A DNA stretch of 64,000 bases from Oleiphilus sp. Lineage in GTDB: Bacteria > Pseudomonadota > Gammaproteobacteria > Pseudomonadales > Oleiphilaceae. Of the stretch, positions 48,985 to 59,255 are shown piece by piece. The translations under genes were made by a program, and so were the position numbers. The first letter of the stretch is position 1, and each line of letters begins with the position of its first letter. The stretch spans positions 1-64,000 of the forward strand of contig PZPK01000009.1 in NCBI GenBank assembly GCA_006212045.1. The letters are read 5' to 3'. Below the pieces are notes generated by a model. It saw only the letters and a program-made list of their open reading frames with translations, ran no database searches and was not told where the DNA came from.

Positions 48985-50457
48985 TCAGCCCACTTCAATT
49001 AACTGCACAGTTCCATCTGGCAGTACCTCATGAATATGGCCTTTGGGTTCATCCAGAAACTGTACCAGCCCCAGACAAAGCGCGGCCGCCCCGGCAATCA
49101 CCATAAAAAATGTGGACGCATCCACAAAGGAATAGACCGTCAGGAACGTCACGGCACCCACATTCCCGTAAGCACCCACCATCCCCGCGATCTGTCCGGT
49201 CATGCGTCGTTTGACCAAAGGCACCATGGCAAACACGGCGCCCTCTCCTGCCTGCACAAAAAAGGAACAAATCATCACGGACATCACAGCCAGCGGCAAC
49301 ATCCAGGTGCTGTCCACCGTGGATAGGAGCAGATAACCCAGAGTGAGGCCGGCAATCAGGATGGTCATTGTTTTCTTACGTCCGAATTTGTCCGAAAGAT
49401 AGCCTCCGCTGGGACGCGCAGCGAGGTTCATCAGGGCAAAAGCGCCACCCAATAACCCGGCTTTGACCGGCGTCAGATCAAAGGTTTCCATAAAAAATGC
49501 CGGTAACATCGAAACAACCGCCAATTCTGAACCGAAGGTGACGAAGTAGGCCCAATCCAGTACCGCTACCTGCTTGAATTTGTACTGGTCGGTATCGGGA
49601 ACCAGCTTACTCAAGTGCTCTTTGTTGACCTGATAGATCTGATACATCTGGAAGAAAAACAAAGCAAACAAGACAGCCCATAGTATGTTGGCGGTGGTGT
49701 CACTCAGCAGTCCCACGCCTGCTGGCGATAGTTTCCACGTCAACACGGCCAGCGCAATATACATCGGTACATTCATCGCAATGTAGAGCCAGAAGTCCTT
49801 GCGGCTGCTAACCTCCAGGCCACCACTCTTCTTGGGTTTAAAGTAAGTAGAGCCTTTAGGGGTATTGCGCGCATTACGATAGAAGATAAAGCCGTAAATA
49901 AATGCCACGACGCCAGTAGTGGCAATCGCATAACGCCATCCATCCTCGCCTCCGTATACGTAGGCGGCTACCGCAGGCAACGTCCATGCGGCAGCGGCGG
50001 AACCAAAGTTACCCCAACCACCATATACGCCTTCGGCCAAGCCCACTGTTTTAGCTGGGAACCACTCCCCCACCATGCGAATACCGATCACAAAGCCGGC
50101 ACCGATAAAGCCGCACAGAAAACGGAATAACGCCAGCTGCTCATAGGTTTGTGCCAAAGCAAAGCCCCAACACAGAAAGGAGGAACTGATCAGCAGAAGG
50201 CTGTAGACGGCACGAGGACCAAATTTATCTACCAGCATGCCGATAATGATACGGGCTGGAATCGTCAATGCGACATTCAGAATCAACAGAGCTTTCCACT
50301 GCGCATTCGTCATGTCGAATGCTTCAATGATAAAGGGTTTGAGCGGTGCGTGGCTAAACCACATGACAAATGTCAGGAAAAAGGCAAACCAGGTGAAATG
50401 AAGTATTTGGATTGGACGGCTACCAAAATCCAGCAGCCTCAAGCGTGCATCGCTCAT
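48985..50457 (-). CDS. NarK/NasA-type nitrate/nitrite MFS transporter
   Basis: 490 residues, 12 transmembrane helices. Features of the nitrate-nitrite porter family: [19 protein letters not shown] in TM1, [16 protein letters not shown] in TM5 and a second [14 protein letters not shown] nitrate signature in TM11; MFS loop [18 protein letters not shown]. It carries a long insertion (about 245-290) between TM6 and TM7. AAAGGAG precedes the ATG. nasT follows 91 nt downstream on the same strand. Confidence 0.92.
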   Translation of the reverse strand: MSDARLRLLDFGSRPIQILHFTWFAFFLTFVMWFSHAPLKPFIIEAFDMTNAQWKALLILNVALTIPARIIIGMLVDKFGPRAVYSLLLISSSFLCWGFALAQTYEQLALFRFLCGFIGAGFVIGIRMVGEWFPAKTVGLAEGVYGGWGNFGSAAAAWTLPAVAAYVYGGEDGWRYAIATTGVVAFIYGFIFYRNARNTPKGSTYFKPKKSGGLEVSSRKDFWLYIAMNVPMYIALAVLTWKLSPAGVGLLSDTTANILWAVLFALFFFQMYQIYQVNKEHLSKLVPDTDQYKFKQVAVLDWAYFVTFGSELAVVSMLPAFFMETFDLTPVKAGLLGGAFALMNLAARPSGGYLSDKFGRKKTMTILIAGLTLGYLLLSTVDSTWMLPLAVMSVMICSFFVQAGEGAVFAMVPLVKRRMTGQIAGMVGAYGNVGAVTFLTVYSFVDASTFFMVIAGAAALCLGLVQFLDEPKGHIHEVLPDGTVQLIEVG

Positions 50458-50498
50458 GAAAACTCCTTTGTTTTCGAAATATAATTTCAGGAGCTTTC

Positions 50499-50514
50499 AG
50501 CAATTACTTGACCA
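50499..50514 (-). promoter_or_regulatory. Sigma-54 promoter of the NarK-type transporter gene
   Basis: TGGTCAAGTAATTGCT on the minus strand fits TGGCACG-N4-TTGCW with the GG and GC doublets at the right spacing and a perfect TTGCT -12 element. It lies 42 nt before the ATG, implying NtrC-type nitrogen control. Confidence 0.68.
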
Positions 50515-50663
50515 GTAGTTACTTAATTACTGTAATAACAGTGCTTTAGCTTTAGCAATCAAGACAACACACCTTTCATTCGCACCATAAATGCACACGA
50601 ACTTTGCAATCCAAAAGCAAAGCCGCCCCAATATTGATCATGAGGCGAATAGCCATCACAAAA

Positions 50664-50683
50664 GCCGCCCCAAGACAGGGGCG
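50664..50683 (-). terminator. Terminator of the lipoprotein gene
   Basis: On the minus strand GCCCC-TGTCTT-GGGGC extended to GGC, followed by TTTTG. The plus-strand phrase AAAGCCGCCCCAA occurs twice (about 50621 and 50661). The gap 50458-50693 has no gene. Confidence 0.6.
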
Positions 50684-50693
50684 CCGCCGAAGC

Positions 50694-51308
50694 TCAGAAC
50701 AACCAGCGCATCAGCCAGCTTCGACTTAGCTCGTCTTTACAGCCCCAGAATTGCTGGCTGTAACGCTTTGCCCGGGCTTCCACTTTACGCGCCACCTTGA
50801 TTAGCCACGGCTTGGATTTATAGGAACCACGGCGATAGCCGCCCTGGCCTTCGTGGTAATTCAGGTATTGCCCGTAGGCATCCCATTTGGACACGCCATT
50901 AATCTGACTGGTTCGGTGCATATACCAACCAACAAAATCAATTGCATCTTCAAAATCGTCGCGGTCAGCGAACCAGTTATCCGTCGCTTCGACATATTCT
51001 CCCCAGACTGGCGTTTTCGCCTGAGAGTAGCCATAGGCATCACTGGCACGCCCGATCGGGATGAACCAAAGAAAATATTGCATCGGCGGTGCTGCATCGT
51101 AACGAAAACCTGACTCCTGATACATAATCGCCATGGGAATGTGCACGGGTGTGCCCCAATTGTCCCGCGCCTGTATTGCGGCTTCGTACCATTCCCTTTT
51201 TTCTTCGAAAATATCACAAAGATTATCAGGCTGTTGTGGAGGTTTGGTGGCACAGCCCGTCAACCCGAAGCAAACCAACAGACAGCAGAGAATAAAAAAT
51301 CGAGTCAT
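50694..51308 (-). CDS. Lipoprotein with lytic-transglycosylase-like domain
   Basis: 204 residues. Lipobox LTGC at about 16-19. The mature part has MAIMYQESGFRYDA, the Glu-Ser motif of SLT-type transglycosylases, followed by YGYSQAKTPVWGEYV and YLNYHEGQGGYRRG, also typical of that fold. It may cleave peptidoglycan or be a non-catalytic relative. Catalytic Glu is E65 by this reading. Confidence 0.85.
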   Translation of the reverse strand: MTRFFILCCLLVCFGLTGCATKPPQQPDNLCDIFEEKREWYEAAIQARDNWGTPVHIPMAIMYQESGFRYDAAPPMQYFLWFIPIGRASDAYGYSQAKTPVWGEYVEATDNWFADRDDFEDAIDFVGWYMHRTSQINGVSKWDAYGQYLNYHEGQGGYRRGSYKSKPWLIKVARKVEARAKRYSQQFWGCKDELSRSWLMRWLF

Positions 51309-51326
51309 ACCGGTGAAGTCCGAAAC

Positions 51327-52289
51327 CTAGTACCTTCCCACAAACCGGGCGAGGCTTTCCAGCGCCTCATCTGCTTCACGCACCAGAGGCGCAAGCGTTT
51401 GAAAGACGTGAAATTGCCCGGGGAAAACCTCATAGCTCACATCAACTCCGTCCCGTTTCATGTCCGCAGCCAAGGCATTCACTTGCGGCAAGAACATTTC
51501 GGCTCCCGCCGCCTGAATACAGGTCGCTGGAAAGCCCTCCCAGGTTTTCCCGGAAAAACAGACAATCGATTCAATATCACCAGCCCTCACTATCGCATCG
51601 CGCCACTTTTCGAGGATCTGCGCACCCAGCAAATCGCCTTCTTCCGCCGTCATATCCAACAATGAAGGTTGGGAGGGATCAACCCACGGGGACCACAGGA
51701 TACACACAGTATTGGAATGCAATTCAGAACTGTCTATCAATGATCTGGTCAACGCTAAACACAAACCACCGCCGGCAGAATCTCCCATCAGCACCAGCTT
51801 TTTGGTCGGTTCCATCTCCATGACGACCCGGTAAACCCGGACAATACTGTCCAGTGCGTCACTGACAGCGGCCTCAGGCACCAGAGGATAATCAACCAGC
51901 AGCACCTCGGCATTCAGGGCGAGCGCAACTCTGGCTCCCGTATAAAGATAACTGCTGGCAGAACCAATAACATAGCCCCCGCCGTGAAGGTACAGTATTT
52001 TGGTGTCTGGATTTCGCATCTTTTTGGGTCGAACCCTGATACACGCGACCCCGTCGATCATTTCTTTTTCTACCCGAACCTGCAACAGGGCCGGCCCTTT
52101 CAAGGCCAGTAATTCCTGTTTGCGTCGCAACCATTGGTCCGGCTCTGTCACAGATGCCTCAAGCAGGTTTGAGGCTAACCTTCGGGCGTATTCGCTGGAC
52201 CAGGAGCGCTGCGGAAACTGGTTGGGACGGGTGACCATGGAAGCCAGCGTGTTGGTGCACAAACCAGCCAGATAAATGAGATCTTTCAC
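51327..52289 (-). CDS. Alpha/beta hydrolase, hormone-sensitive-lipase family esterase
   Basis: 320 residues. Oxyanion motif HGGG (102-105) and nucleophile GDSAGG with Ser171; C-terminal His in PGQFHVFQ. An N-terminal cap of two helices is present. Hydrolyses short-chain esters. Starts at a GTG at 52289. It is separated from the lipoprotein gene by 18 nt and may share its transcript. Confidence 0.9.
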   Translation of the reverse strand: MKDLIYLAGLCTNTLASMVTRPNQFPQRSWSSEYARRLASNLLEASVTEPDQWLRRKQELLALKGPALLQVRVEKEMIDGVACIRVRPKKMRNPDTKILYLHGGGYVIGSASSYLYTGARVALALNAEVLLVDYPLVPEAAVSDALDSIVRVYRVVMEMEPTKKLVLMGDSAGGGLCLALTRSLIDSSELHSNTVCILWSPWVDPSQPSLLDMTAEEGDLLGAQILEKWRDAIVRAGDIESIVCFSGKTWEGFPATCIQAAGAEMFLPQVNALAADMKRDGVDVSYEVFPGQFHVFQTLAPLVREADEALESLARFVGRY

Positions 52290-52356
52290 CTTTGAATTAC
52301 TCTTCTTGTTGTTTGAAAGGATAAGTTGTCAGTCAGCATACTCCGGGCAACTCCAG

Positions 52357-53553
52357 TCATGCCGGCCTGTCCATGCTTAATTTTGAAGCTCCGGAGCGGT
52401 GCCACTGCCAAAGCACAAACATTAGCAATACCAGCATCGGAGATGCAAAAAGAATCATCATATTCCAGCCAACATTAAAAATAACAAAGCCGCTCGATAA
52501 AGACGCAAGAGCCTGGCTACCGAACACGCTGAAGTCGTTCAATCCCTGAACCTTGAAACGCTCCTCCGGAAGATAACTTTCAGGCAGGAGGGCTGTCCCG
52601 GCGACAAACAGGAAGTTCCAGCCAATCCCGAGAAGCACCAGACCAAGCCAGTAGTGCATCAATGCCTGCCCCGACAGTGCAATCAGACCACACAAAACGT
52701 ACACCAGCACACCCGCCAATATCATTTTCTTGACTCCAAAACGGGTAATCAGTCGACCGCTGAAAAATGACGGCAGAAACATGGCGCAAATATGACTCTG
52801 GATCACCCACTTTGTGTCCAACAAAGAATGTCCCTGCATGTGATGCATACTCACTGGCGTCGCGGTCATCACATAACTCATCACAGCATAGCCAATGCCT
52901 GCCGACATCACCGCCGCCCACAGTACCGGCTGTTTGGCGATTTCGCTCAGACTGCGCCCGCCATAACTATCGCGATTTTCTTTCGGCGGGTCATTGGGCC
53001 GGTAAGCCAGCAACACCAGACCTCCGGCGAGACTCGCGATGGCCAGCAATGCAAACGAGCCGATAAAATCGACCTCAAACCAATCCTTGCCTATATGTGC
53101 CAGTTCAGGTCCGAGAAAGGCGGCGACCAGCCCCCCCAACAACACAACAGAAGCTGCATTTGCGGCCTGGTCAACGGCAACACTTTCCATCGCTGCAAAT
53201 CTGAACTGCTGGATCACCGCCAGGCTTGCTCCGAGCAGTGTAACGCCAAGACAGAACAACCAGAAGCTACCAAGCTGAATCGCCCAGGCAGACAGTCCGG
53301 ATGCCAGCGCCGCAAATAATGCGTTGATCAAAAACACGTTTTTTCTGCCCAGGACCTGCATCGCCCGCGACACGGGCACCACTGCCAATGCCGTCCCCAC
53401 GACCAGGGCCGCGACCGGGAGTGTCGCCAGATCAGGAGTTGGCGCCAGAGTGGTGCCGACAATTCCGCCAATAAAGACGATCATCGGGGCAACGCACATG
53501 CCCAGCGCTCCGGCCAGCATCAGTACCCGAACATTTCTGTTTAAAGCGAACAA
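52357..53553 (-). CDS. MFS transporter, unknown substrate
   Basis: About 398 residues from a TTG at 53553 placed six bases after AGGAG (the frame reaches 53571). Twelve predicted transmembrane helices. Motif A-like loop is weak (PVSRAMQVLGRKNVF), the second half has GRLITRFGVKKMILAG. No partner genes; drug, sugar or metabolite export are all open. Confidence 0.85.
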   Translation of the reverse strand: MFALNRNVRVLMLAGALGMCVAPMIVFIGGIVGTTLAPTPDLATLPVAALVVGTALAVVPVSRAMQVLGRKNVFLINALFAALASGLSAWAIQLGSFWLFCLGVTLLGASLAVIQQFRFAAMESVAVDQAANAASVVLLGGLVAAFLGPELAHIGKDWFEVDFIGSFALLAIASLAGGLVLLAYRPNDPPKENRDSYGGRSLSEIAKQPVLWAAVMSAGIGYAVMSYVMTATPVSMHHMQGHSLLDTKWVIQSHICAMFLPSFFSGRLITRFGVKKMILAGVLVYVLCGLIALSGQALMHYWLGLVLLGIGWNFLFVAGTALLPESYLPEERFKVQGLNDFSVFGSQALASLSSGFVIFNVGWNMMILFASPMLVLLMFVLWQWHRSGASKLSMDRPA

Positions 53554-53663
53554 AGATGACTCCTGTCTCAAAGGTTTCCAAAGGCTTTGCTATTGAAAAA
53601 AACCGGCGTTTATAATGCGAATCCTCTAACAGAATTCAACCATTTACAGGCAACGATAACACT

Positions 53664-54656
53664 ATGGGACCTTACCACGTCTATGGCCTTGGCGCCGCCC
53701 TCGTCGATACCGAAGTAGAAGTCAGCGATTCATTCTTACAGCAAGCCGAGATAGAGAAGGGCCTGATGACTTTGGTTGATGAACAGCGCCAGGCGCAGTT
53801 ACTGGAATTGATGCGCGACCACTTGGTCGGGAGTAACCGAAGCAGTGGTGGCTCAGCCTGTAATTCAATCATTGCGGCCAGCTATTTCGGCGCCCAAACC
53901 TTTTATTCCTGCAAGGTTGCCAATGACGATAATGGCAAATTCTTCCATCATGACACCCAGGCAGCAGGCGTCACCACGCGGGCCAATGATTTGCCAGACG
54001 GAACGACCGGCAAATGCCTTGTCATGATCACCCCGGACGCCGAACGCACCATGAACACCTATTTGGGCATCAGCGAAACGCTGGATGTGGATGATCTTGA
54101 TATCGATGCCCTGAAAGGTTCCGAGTATGTGTATCTGGAAGGATATTTAGTGACTTCTCCGACCGGCCGACAAGCTGCGATCCGGGCCCGGGAAATCGCT
54201 GAGCAGTCCGGCGTCAAGACAGCCTTGTCACTTTCCGATCCGGGTATGGTGGAATTCTTCCGGGATGGCCTTTCGGATATGATCGGCAAACGGGTCGATC
54301 TGCTTTTCTGCAATAAGGATGAAGCGTTGGGCTGGACCAATACGGATTCTATCGAAGCCGCCGCCGAAGCACTGAAAGACAGTGCCCGAACCTTCGCGAT
54401 GACAATGGGCAAAGACGGCGCACTGGTATTTGATGGTAAAACCCTTGAACATGTTGCCGGAGAGGGTGTAAAGGCCATTGACACCAACGGTGCAGGCGAT
54501 ATGTTTGCCGGTGCATTTCTGTATGCCATCACGCACGGTCACAGCTACGCCGAAGCCGCCAGGCTGGCGAATCATGCGGCCGCACTGGTCGTATCCCAGT
54601 ATGGCCCCCGCCTAAAACCCGAACAGCACGCGGCACTCAAAAACGTACTCGGTTAA
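53664..54656 (+). CDS. PfkB-family kinase, adenosine-kinase-like
   Basis: 330 residues. PfkB signatures: GGSACNSIIAASYFGAQTFYSCKVANDDNG near the start and DTNGAGDMFAGAFLYAI with catalytic Asp near the end (about 274). Similar proteins are called adenosine kinase in gammaproteobacteria; ribokinase or fructokinase function cannot be excluded. Lone gene, converging on marC. Confidence 0.88.
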   Translation: MGPYHVYGLGAALVDTEVEVSDSFLQQAEIEKGLMTLVDEQRQAQLLELMRDHLVGSNRSSGGSACNSIIAASYFGAQTFYSCKVANDDNGKFFHHDTQAAGVTTRANDLPDGTTGKCLVMITPDAERTMNTYLGISETLDVDDLDIDALKGSEYVYLEGYLVTSPTGRQAAIRAREIAEQSGVKTALSLSDPGMVEFFRDGLSDMIGKRVDLLFCNKDEALGWTNTDSIEAAAEALKDSARTFAMTMGKDGALVFDGKTLEHVAGEGVKAIDTNGAGDMFAGAFLYAITHGHSYAEAARLANHAAALVVSQYGPRLKPEQHAALKNVLG

Positions 54657-54675
54657 AAAGCGCCCACCATGCCCT

Positions 54676-54697
54676 TGCGCAGCCGAAAGGCTGCGCA
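54676..54697. terminator. GNRA-loop hairpin between convergent genes
   Basis: TGCGCAGCC-GAAA-GGCTGCGCA, 9-bp perfect stem with a GAAA tetraloop, right between the PfkB-kinase and marC stops. No T-run is seen, so it may work as a 3'-end stabiliser or Rho-independent stop for both. Confidence 0.55.
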
Positions 54698-54698
54698 T

Positions 54699-55337
54699 TC
54701 AGGCCGCAAACAAGGCGGTGTTGGCAAGACCGTCGAGGAAAAACTGCACTGCCAATGCCGTCAAAATGACACCAAATACACGGCTGATCACCTGCATCCC
54801 GGTCAGGCCAAGGAAACGGTGTACCTGGCTGGCCAACAACAGCAAACACAGCGTTAACAGCATGACCGAAAGCAATGCCGCAATCACCACGCTCTGCGAC
54901 AAGGCATCCACACCACCGGATGCCATTAACAGGATCATGGCGCCCATCGAGCCAGGGCCTGCGATTAGGGGAGTCGCCAATGGAAAAATGGAAATATCCT
55001 GACGCAGAGCAGCCTCATCCTCTTCTTCGGCGGTTGTCGATGTTCCACCCGAAGAACGCGCAAACACCATATCGATTCCGATCAGCAACAGCAGAATCCC
55101 CCCGGCTATCCGCAAAGCCGGCAGCGAAATACCGAGAAAGGACAACACATACTCACCAAAAAATGCGAAACACAGCAGAATGCCTGTGGCGATGGCGGTT
55201 CCGCGAATGGCCATCAAGCGTCTTCGCTGCGAGCTGACAGTCGTCGTCAAGGCGGCATAAATCGCGACCACATCAAGCGGGCCGATGGTCGCAAACAGTG
55301 TCGTGAATGATACGATATAGATTTCCAGCATGGTCAT
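54699..55337 (-). CDS. marC: MarC-family integral membrane protein
   Basis: 212 residues, six transmembrane helices. Signature FATIGPLDVVAIYAALT and AGGILLLLIGIDMVFARS, then PLATPLIAGPGSMGAMILL, all MarC/YchE features. Despite its name the family has no proven role in antibiotic resistance. Function unknown. Confidence 0.92.
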   Translation of the reverse strand: MTMLEIYIVSFTTLFATIGPLDVVAIYAALTTTVSSQRRRLMAIRGTAIATGILLCFAFFGEYVLSFLGISLPALRIAGGILLLLIGIDMVFARSSGGTSTTAEEEDEAALRQDISIFPLATPLIAGPGSMGAMILLMASGGVDALSQSVVIAALLSVMLLTLCLLLLASQVHRFLGLTGMQVISRVFGVILTALAVQFFLDGLANTALFAA

Positions 55338-55372
55338 ACTCTGCCTGCGAACGTGATGTCAGACAAGTCTTA

Positions 55373-56089
55373 TTAACGGGCCTTGAAACAGATGTCTTCT
55401 ACCCGGCGTTTCTCAGGCTGAAAGGTGTTGACGATATCCTCAGCCGGGTATCCAAGAGACAGTCCGCAGACCAGTTTGTAGTCGTGTTCGATATCAAAGA
55501 ATCGCCGAACCGTCCCTCCCCACATAGCAACTGATGCCTGCGCACAGGTTCCCAGTCCACGGTTGGCCGCCGCAAGCATCAGCGTTTGCAGGAAAATACC
55601 TCCATCTAGCGCACTGTATACACCTCGTTCACCATGAATAAACAGAAACAGCTCCACCGGGGCGTCAAAGAACTCGAAATTTTTGCGCATCTGACGATTG
55701 CGGCCTTCGCGGTCATGGCGCTCTATTCCAAGAGTCCCATAGAGGCCTTTACCGCATTCAATCGCCCGCTTTTTCAGCTCTGGCGGGTAGTTCATGTCCG
55801 GCTTAAAATCGCCATTGGGCATAACGCCACCAAGGGCCCCGGCCACCAGCTTTACCGGAAACTTTTGCTTCTGAACCCACATTGCCCGGTCATATTTGGC
55901 CGTCAGGGCTTCAGAAATCTTTTCTTTCAGATGACCTGTTGCCACGGCGACACGATATGCCTGTGTATTGGTCGAACTGGGTGCCGTCAGGGCTTCTTGC
56001 AACAGCTCCTGCAATAGCGCATCACTGACGTCCTGATCGGTAAAAGCCCGAGTGCTCTTACGAGCGCTGAGTACTTCTTCAAATTCCAT
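55373..56089 (-). CDS. Nitroreductase-family FMN oxidoreductase
   Basis: 238 residues. N-terminal RKSTRAFTDQDV, FMN-phosphate-binding region and APSSTNTQAYRVAVATG, then GTCAQASVAMWG near the C-terminus: typical NfsA/NfnB-type homodimeric flavoprotein. AGAGAA precedes the ATG. It reduces nitroaromatics or quinones with NAD(P)H; the physiological substrate is unknown. Confidence 0.9.
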   Translation of the reverse strand: MEFEEVLSARKSTRAFTDQDVSDALLQELLQEALTAPSSTNTQAYRVAVATGHLKEKISEALTAKYDRAMWVQKQKFPVKLVAGALGGVMPNGDFKPDMNYPPELKKRAIECGKGLYGTLGIERHDREGRNRQMRKNFEFFDAPVELFLFIHGERGVYSALDGGIFLQTLMLAAANRGLGTCAQASVAMWGGTVRRFFDIEHDYKLVCGLSLGYPAEDIVNTFQPEKRRVEDICFKAR

Positions 56090-56297
56090 AATGATTCTCT
56101 TTTTTCAAAACAACAACATCACGACCGCACCCATCCTGCGTATCTTTACGCCAGCCCTGTACGGGGACACTACTCAGAACGCCCAGTATAACGCCCGCTC
56201 AGTCTTTGCCTAGCTCTTGCTCCGATATGCTCTGTTGTCTGGACAATACAATTCCCGGGCAACGAACCCGCCACAGTCCAACCCCGCCTGCCACAGC

Positions 56298-56333
56298 TTG
56301 CGCTGGCGAAAATTACAGACGATACGCTAGAAT
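56298..56333 (+). promoter_or_regulatory. Candidate sigma-70 promoter of xthA
   Basis: TTGCGC (56298-56303), 17 nt, GATACG (56321-56326), with TAGAAT at 56328-56333 as an alternative -10. It lies 80-115 nt before xthA. The other part of the 324-bp gap 56090-56413 contains nothing recognisable. Confidence 0.3.
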
Positions 56334-56413
56334 AAGCCCCTTCTGCTTTTCTGTGCATCCGCGGCCGACAGTCTGCCCCGTGGGATGTTCCTCTCGTTAC
56401 TACAAGGAAAACC

Positions 56414-57178
56414 ATGCGCCTGATATCCTGGAACGTAAATGGCATTCGTGCCGTGATGAAAAAAGATTTTATGGCTTCTTTTGAGGCTTTCGATACCGAC
56501 GTACTGTGCCTCCAGGAAACCAAAGCACAGGATGATCAGGTACGCGAAGCATTAGCTCAAGTAGAGGGGTATCACCTATACAGCAACAGCGCCGAAAAGA
56601 AAGGCTATTCCGGCACCGCCATTCTGTCCCGCAAAGAACCCCTTGCCGTGCAATATGACATGGGCATTCCGGAACATGACCAGGAAGGGCGAGTCATTGC
56701 AGCCGAATATGACGATTACTTTCTGATCACCGTGTACACCCCGAATTCGGGCAGTGAACTCAAGCGTCTGGCTTACAGGCAAAGCTGGGACAAGGACTTT
56801 CTGAACTATCTCAAGGCGCTGGAAAAAGAAAAGCCCGTTGTTGTATGCGGGGATTTGAATGTGGCCCACCAGGATATTGATCTGGCCCGCCCCAAACCCA
56901 ATTTCAATAAAAGTGCCGGATACATGCAGGAAGAGATCGACGGGATGAATAATTATATCTCCGCCAATCTCATTGATTCATTTCGTTACCTGAACCCGGA
57001 AACCATCAAATACAGCTGGTGGAGCTATCGCGCCGGGGCCCGCGCCAAAAACGTGGGGTGGAGAATTGATTACTTTCTGGTATCAGACGCTCTGAAGCAA
57101 AATCTGGCTCGAGCCGATATTCTGACAGAAGTATTAGGCTCTGATCACTGCCCGGTGTTGCTGGAACTCTCACACTAG
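56414..57178 (+). CDS. xthA: Exodeoxyribonuclease III / AP endonuclease
   Basis: 254 residues, the exonuclease III fold. [12 protein letters not shown] at the start, Mg-binding [11 protein letters not shown] with Glu34 region, [16 protein letters not shown] and C-terminal [11 protein letters not shown] with catalytic Asp-His. It acts in base-excision repair at AP sites and trims 3' ends. AAGGA precedes the ATG. Confidence 0.95.
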   Translation: MRLISWNVNGIRAVMKKDFMASFEAFDTDVLCLQETKAQDDQVREALAQVEGYHLYSNSAEKKGYSGTAILSRKEPLAVQYDMGIPEHDQEGRVIAAEYDDYFLITVYTPNSGSELKRLAYRQSWDKDFLNYLKALEKEKPVVVCGDLNVAHQDIDLARPKPNFNKSAGYMQEEIDGMNNYISANLIDSFRYLNPETIKYSWWSYRAGARAKNVGWRIDYFLVSDALKQNLARADILTEVLGSDHCPVLLELSH

Positions 57179-57299
57179 TTGCACAGACCGCGACAATACT
57201 TACGTGCACTTACACAAATCAACCCATCGGTTTGCAAATATTATCTATACTCTTTACATACCTCCAATTTTTGGCATATGTGTTTAGATCGGATATTTT

Positions 57300-59255
57300 T
57301 TGAGACACTACAAACCGAACAGATCGCTGCATGTAATTTTGCTGCTGCTCTCGACCCTGGTCACGAGCGCTCAGGCATACGCATTTAGTGACGCTTCCGA
57401 TGCGGCGACGCCCGTGCTGAACTATTCAGCCACGGGCCCCTTTCCGATTGAGATAGGGTCGAATATGCTGTATTTGCGCGATCCGGAGCACGTACTGGAC
57501 ATTGAAACGGTCCTGACCCAGCCTCCCGTTTGGGAAACAATTGATCGTCCTTCCCCAAATTTTGGCTTTACCAGCTCGGCTTACTGGTTCAACTTCAAGA
57601 TCAATAACGCAAGTGACCAGGTCGAACGCGTATTTATCGAACTCCCGATTCCTTTTTTGGATGATGTGCGTCTTTACCGGGTTTCCGGTGAAAACATTCT
57701 GGAGCAACAATTCGCTGGCGACATTTATCCATTCGGCCAAAGACCGGTGAAGCATCAGAATCTGGTGCTGCCTTTCGAGCTCGCCCCGGGGCACAACCAA
57801 ATGATTGCGCGTGTCGCGACAGCGGGTACAGTCGAGGCTCCCCTGTTTATCTGGGACCCGGAAGCCTTCACAGTCGCAACTGCAGATAACCGTCTAATTC
57901 AGGGCGTCTGGTTTGGCGTGCTCGGCATTATGGTGTTCTACAATCTGTTTTTGTTCGCGCTGCTCAGAGACCGAAGCTATCTTTACTACGTTGCATTTAC
58001 GTCCAGCTATTTGATGTTCGAAGCTGCATTGAAAGGCTATGGTTTTGCCTATTTCTGGCCCAATCAGCTGCATTGGAACAGCTATGCCATTTCGGTCTTT
58101 ATCGCCGCCAGCAACCTGTTTGCCATGATCATGGTGATCAGTTTCCTGAAGCTCAGGACCAAAGCACCCAGAACATTTAATCTTCTGGCAGCATATACCA
58201 CAGTTGCCGGTTTCATGTTTTTACTTAGTTTTGTACTCCCCTATACCAATACGATTCGCATTAACAGCGCACTGGGCATCGTCACTTGCCTGCTGTCTAT
58301 CACAACGGGCTATCTGAGCTGGTACCACGGCAATCGTGATGCAAAATACTTTTGCCTGGCCTGGAGTTCTGCCATTGCCGGAATCGGGGTCTTGCTGGCG
58401 ACCAAATTCGGCGTGGCCCCGGCAAACTTCTGGACCAATAATGCAGGCCAGATCGGCGTACTCGCGCTAGTCACCCTGCTGTCTTTTGCCTTGGCAAACC
58501 GGTTTAACCGTGAGAAGGAACTACGCTTGAATGCCCAGGAGTCATCTCTGGAGAGTGAGCAACTGGTCAGAAAGTCTCAGGAGGAGTTGCTGCGTTCACG
58601 ACTGGATGCCAACAAAAAGCTCGAACGGAAAGTTGCCGAACGTACCGAGACCCTGGAAAAGGCAATGCAGGAACTCGAAACCGTCAACAAAAAACTGGAA
58701 ATCATGTCGACCACCGACGCGCTTACCGGCATACACAACCGGGGTCATTTCGAAAACAATCTCCAGACGGAATTCCAACGGGCCGTGAGGCATCATCGTC
58801 CGCTCTCTATCATCCTTTGCGACATTGATCACTTCAAGCGCGTCAATGATACCTACGGGCACAAGGCGGGCGATGCTTGTCTGCAGTCAGTTGCCGCGGT
58901 ATTCAGAAAGCGTATTTCGCGTCCTGGCGACCTGGTCGCACGCTATGGTGGTGAAGAATTTATTGTATTGCTAGCCGATACCACCATCGATCAGGCCAAA
59001 GGCATTGCTCTGGCGCTGTGCGGTGAAATTCGCGCGATGCATTTTATCTTTTCCGGCAAGCCGATTTCAGTCACCGCCAGTTTTGGCGTCTCCACTCTGA
59101 ATAACGTCGGTGCCGTCAGTGCCGACCAGCTGGTCACTCAAGCCGACCTTTCGCTGTATGAGGCAAAAGCCAACGGCAGGGATCAGGTAATTTGCTGGGA
59201 TGCCGACCGAAATGGTCCAGAGAAGAACCAGATTCTTAGCTCTTATCAGGCGTAA
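57300..59255 (+). CDS. 7TMR-DISM sensor diguanylate cyclase
   Basis: 651 residues. Starts at a TTG; a signal-like segment ends at about A25. Then a 7TMR-DISMED2 extracellular domain (about 40-180, including PVWETIDRPSPNFGFTSSAYWF), seven membrane helices (about 195-400), a coiled coil (about 405-475) and GGDEF with the GGEEF active site and an RPGD I-site five residues upstream. It should make c-di-GMP in response to an outside ligand, possibly a carbohydrate. Confidence 0.92.
   Translation: MRHYKPNRSLHVILLLLSTLVTSAQAYAFSDASDAATPVLNYSATGPFPIEIGSNMLYLRDPEHVLDIETVLTQPPVWETIDRPSPNFGFTSSAYWFNFKINNASDQVERVFIELPIPFLDDVRLYRVSGENILEQQFAGDIYPFGQRPVKHQNLVLPFELAPGHNQMIARVATAGTVEAPLFIWDPEAFTVATADNRLIQGVWFGVLGIMVFYNLFLFALLRDRSYLYYVAFTSSYLMFEAALKGYGFAYFWPNQLHWNSYAISVFIAASNLFAMIMVISFLKLRTKAPRTFNLLAAYTTVAGFMFLLSFVLPYTNTIRINSALGIVTCLLSITTGYLSWYHGNRDAKYFCLAWSSAIAGIGVLLATKFGVAPANFWTNNAGQIGVLALVTLLSFALANRFNREKELRLNAQESSLESEQLVRKSQEELLRSRLDANKKLERKVAERTETLEKAMQELETVNKKLEIMSTTDALTGIHNRGHFENNLQTEFQRAVRHHRPLSIILCDIDHFKRVNDTYGHKAGDACLQSVAAVFRKRISRPGDLVARYGGEEFIVLLADTTIDQAKGIALALCGEIRAMHFIFSGKPISVTASFGVSTLNNVGAVSADQLVTQADLSLYEAKANGRDQVICWDADRNGPEKNQILSSYQA

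Noticed and set aside
50499-50580. An ANTAR leader before the NarK-type transporter
   Set aside because: Short stems occur, but none has a six-base loop with A1 and G4, and no terminator follows.
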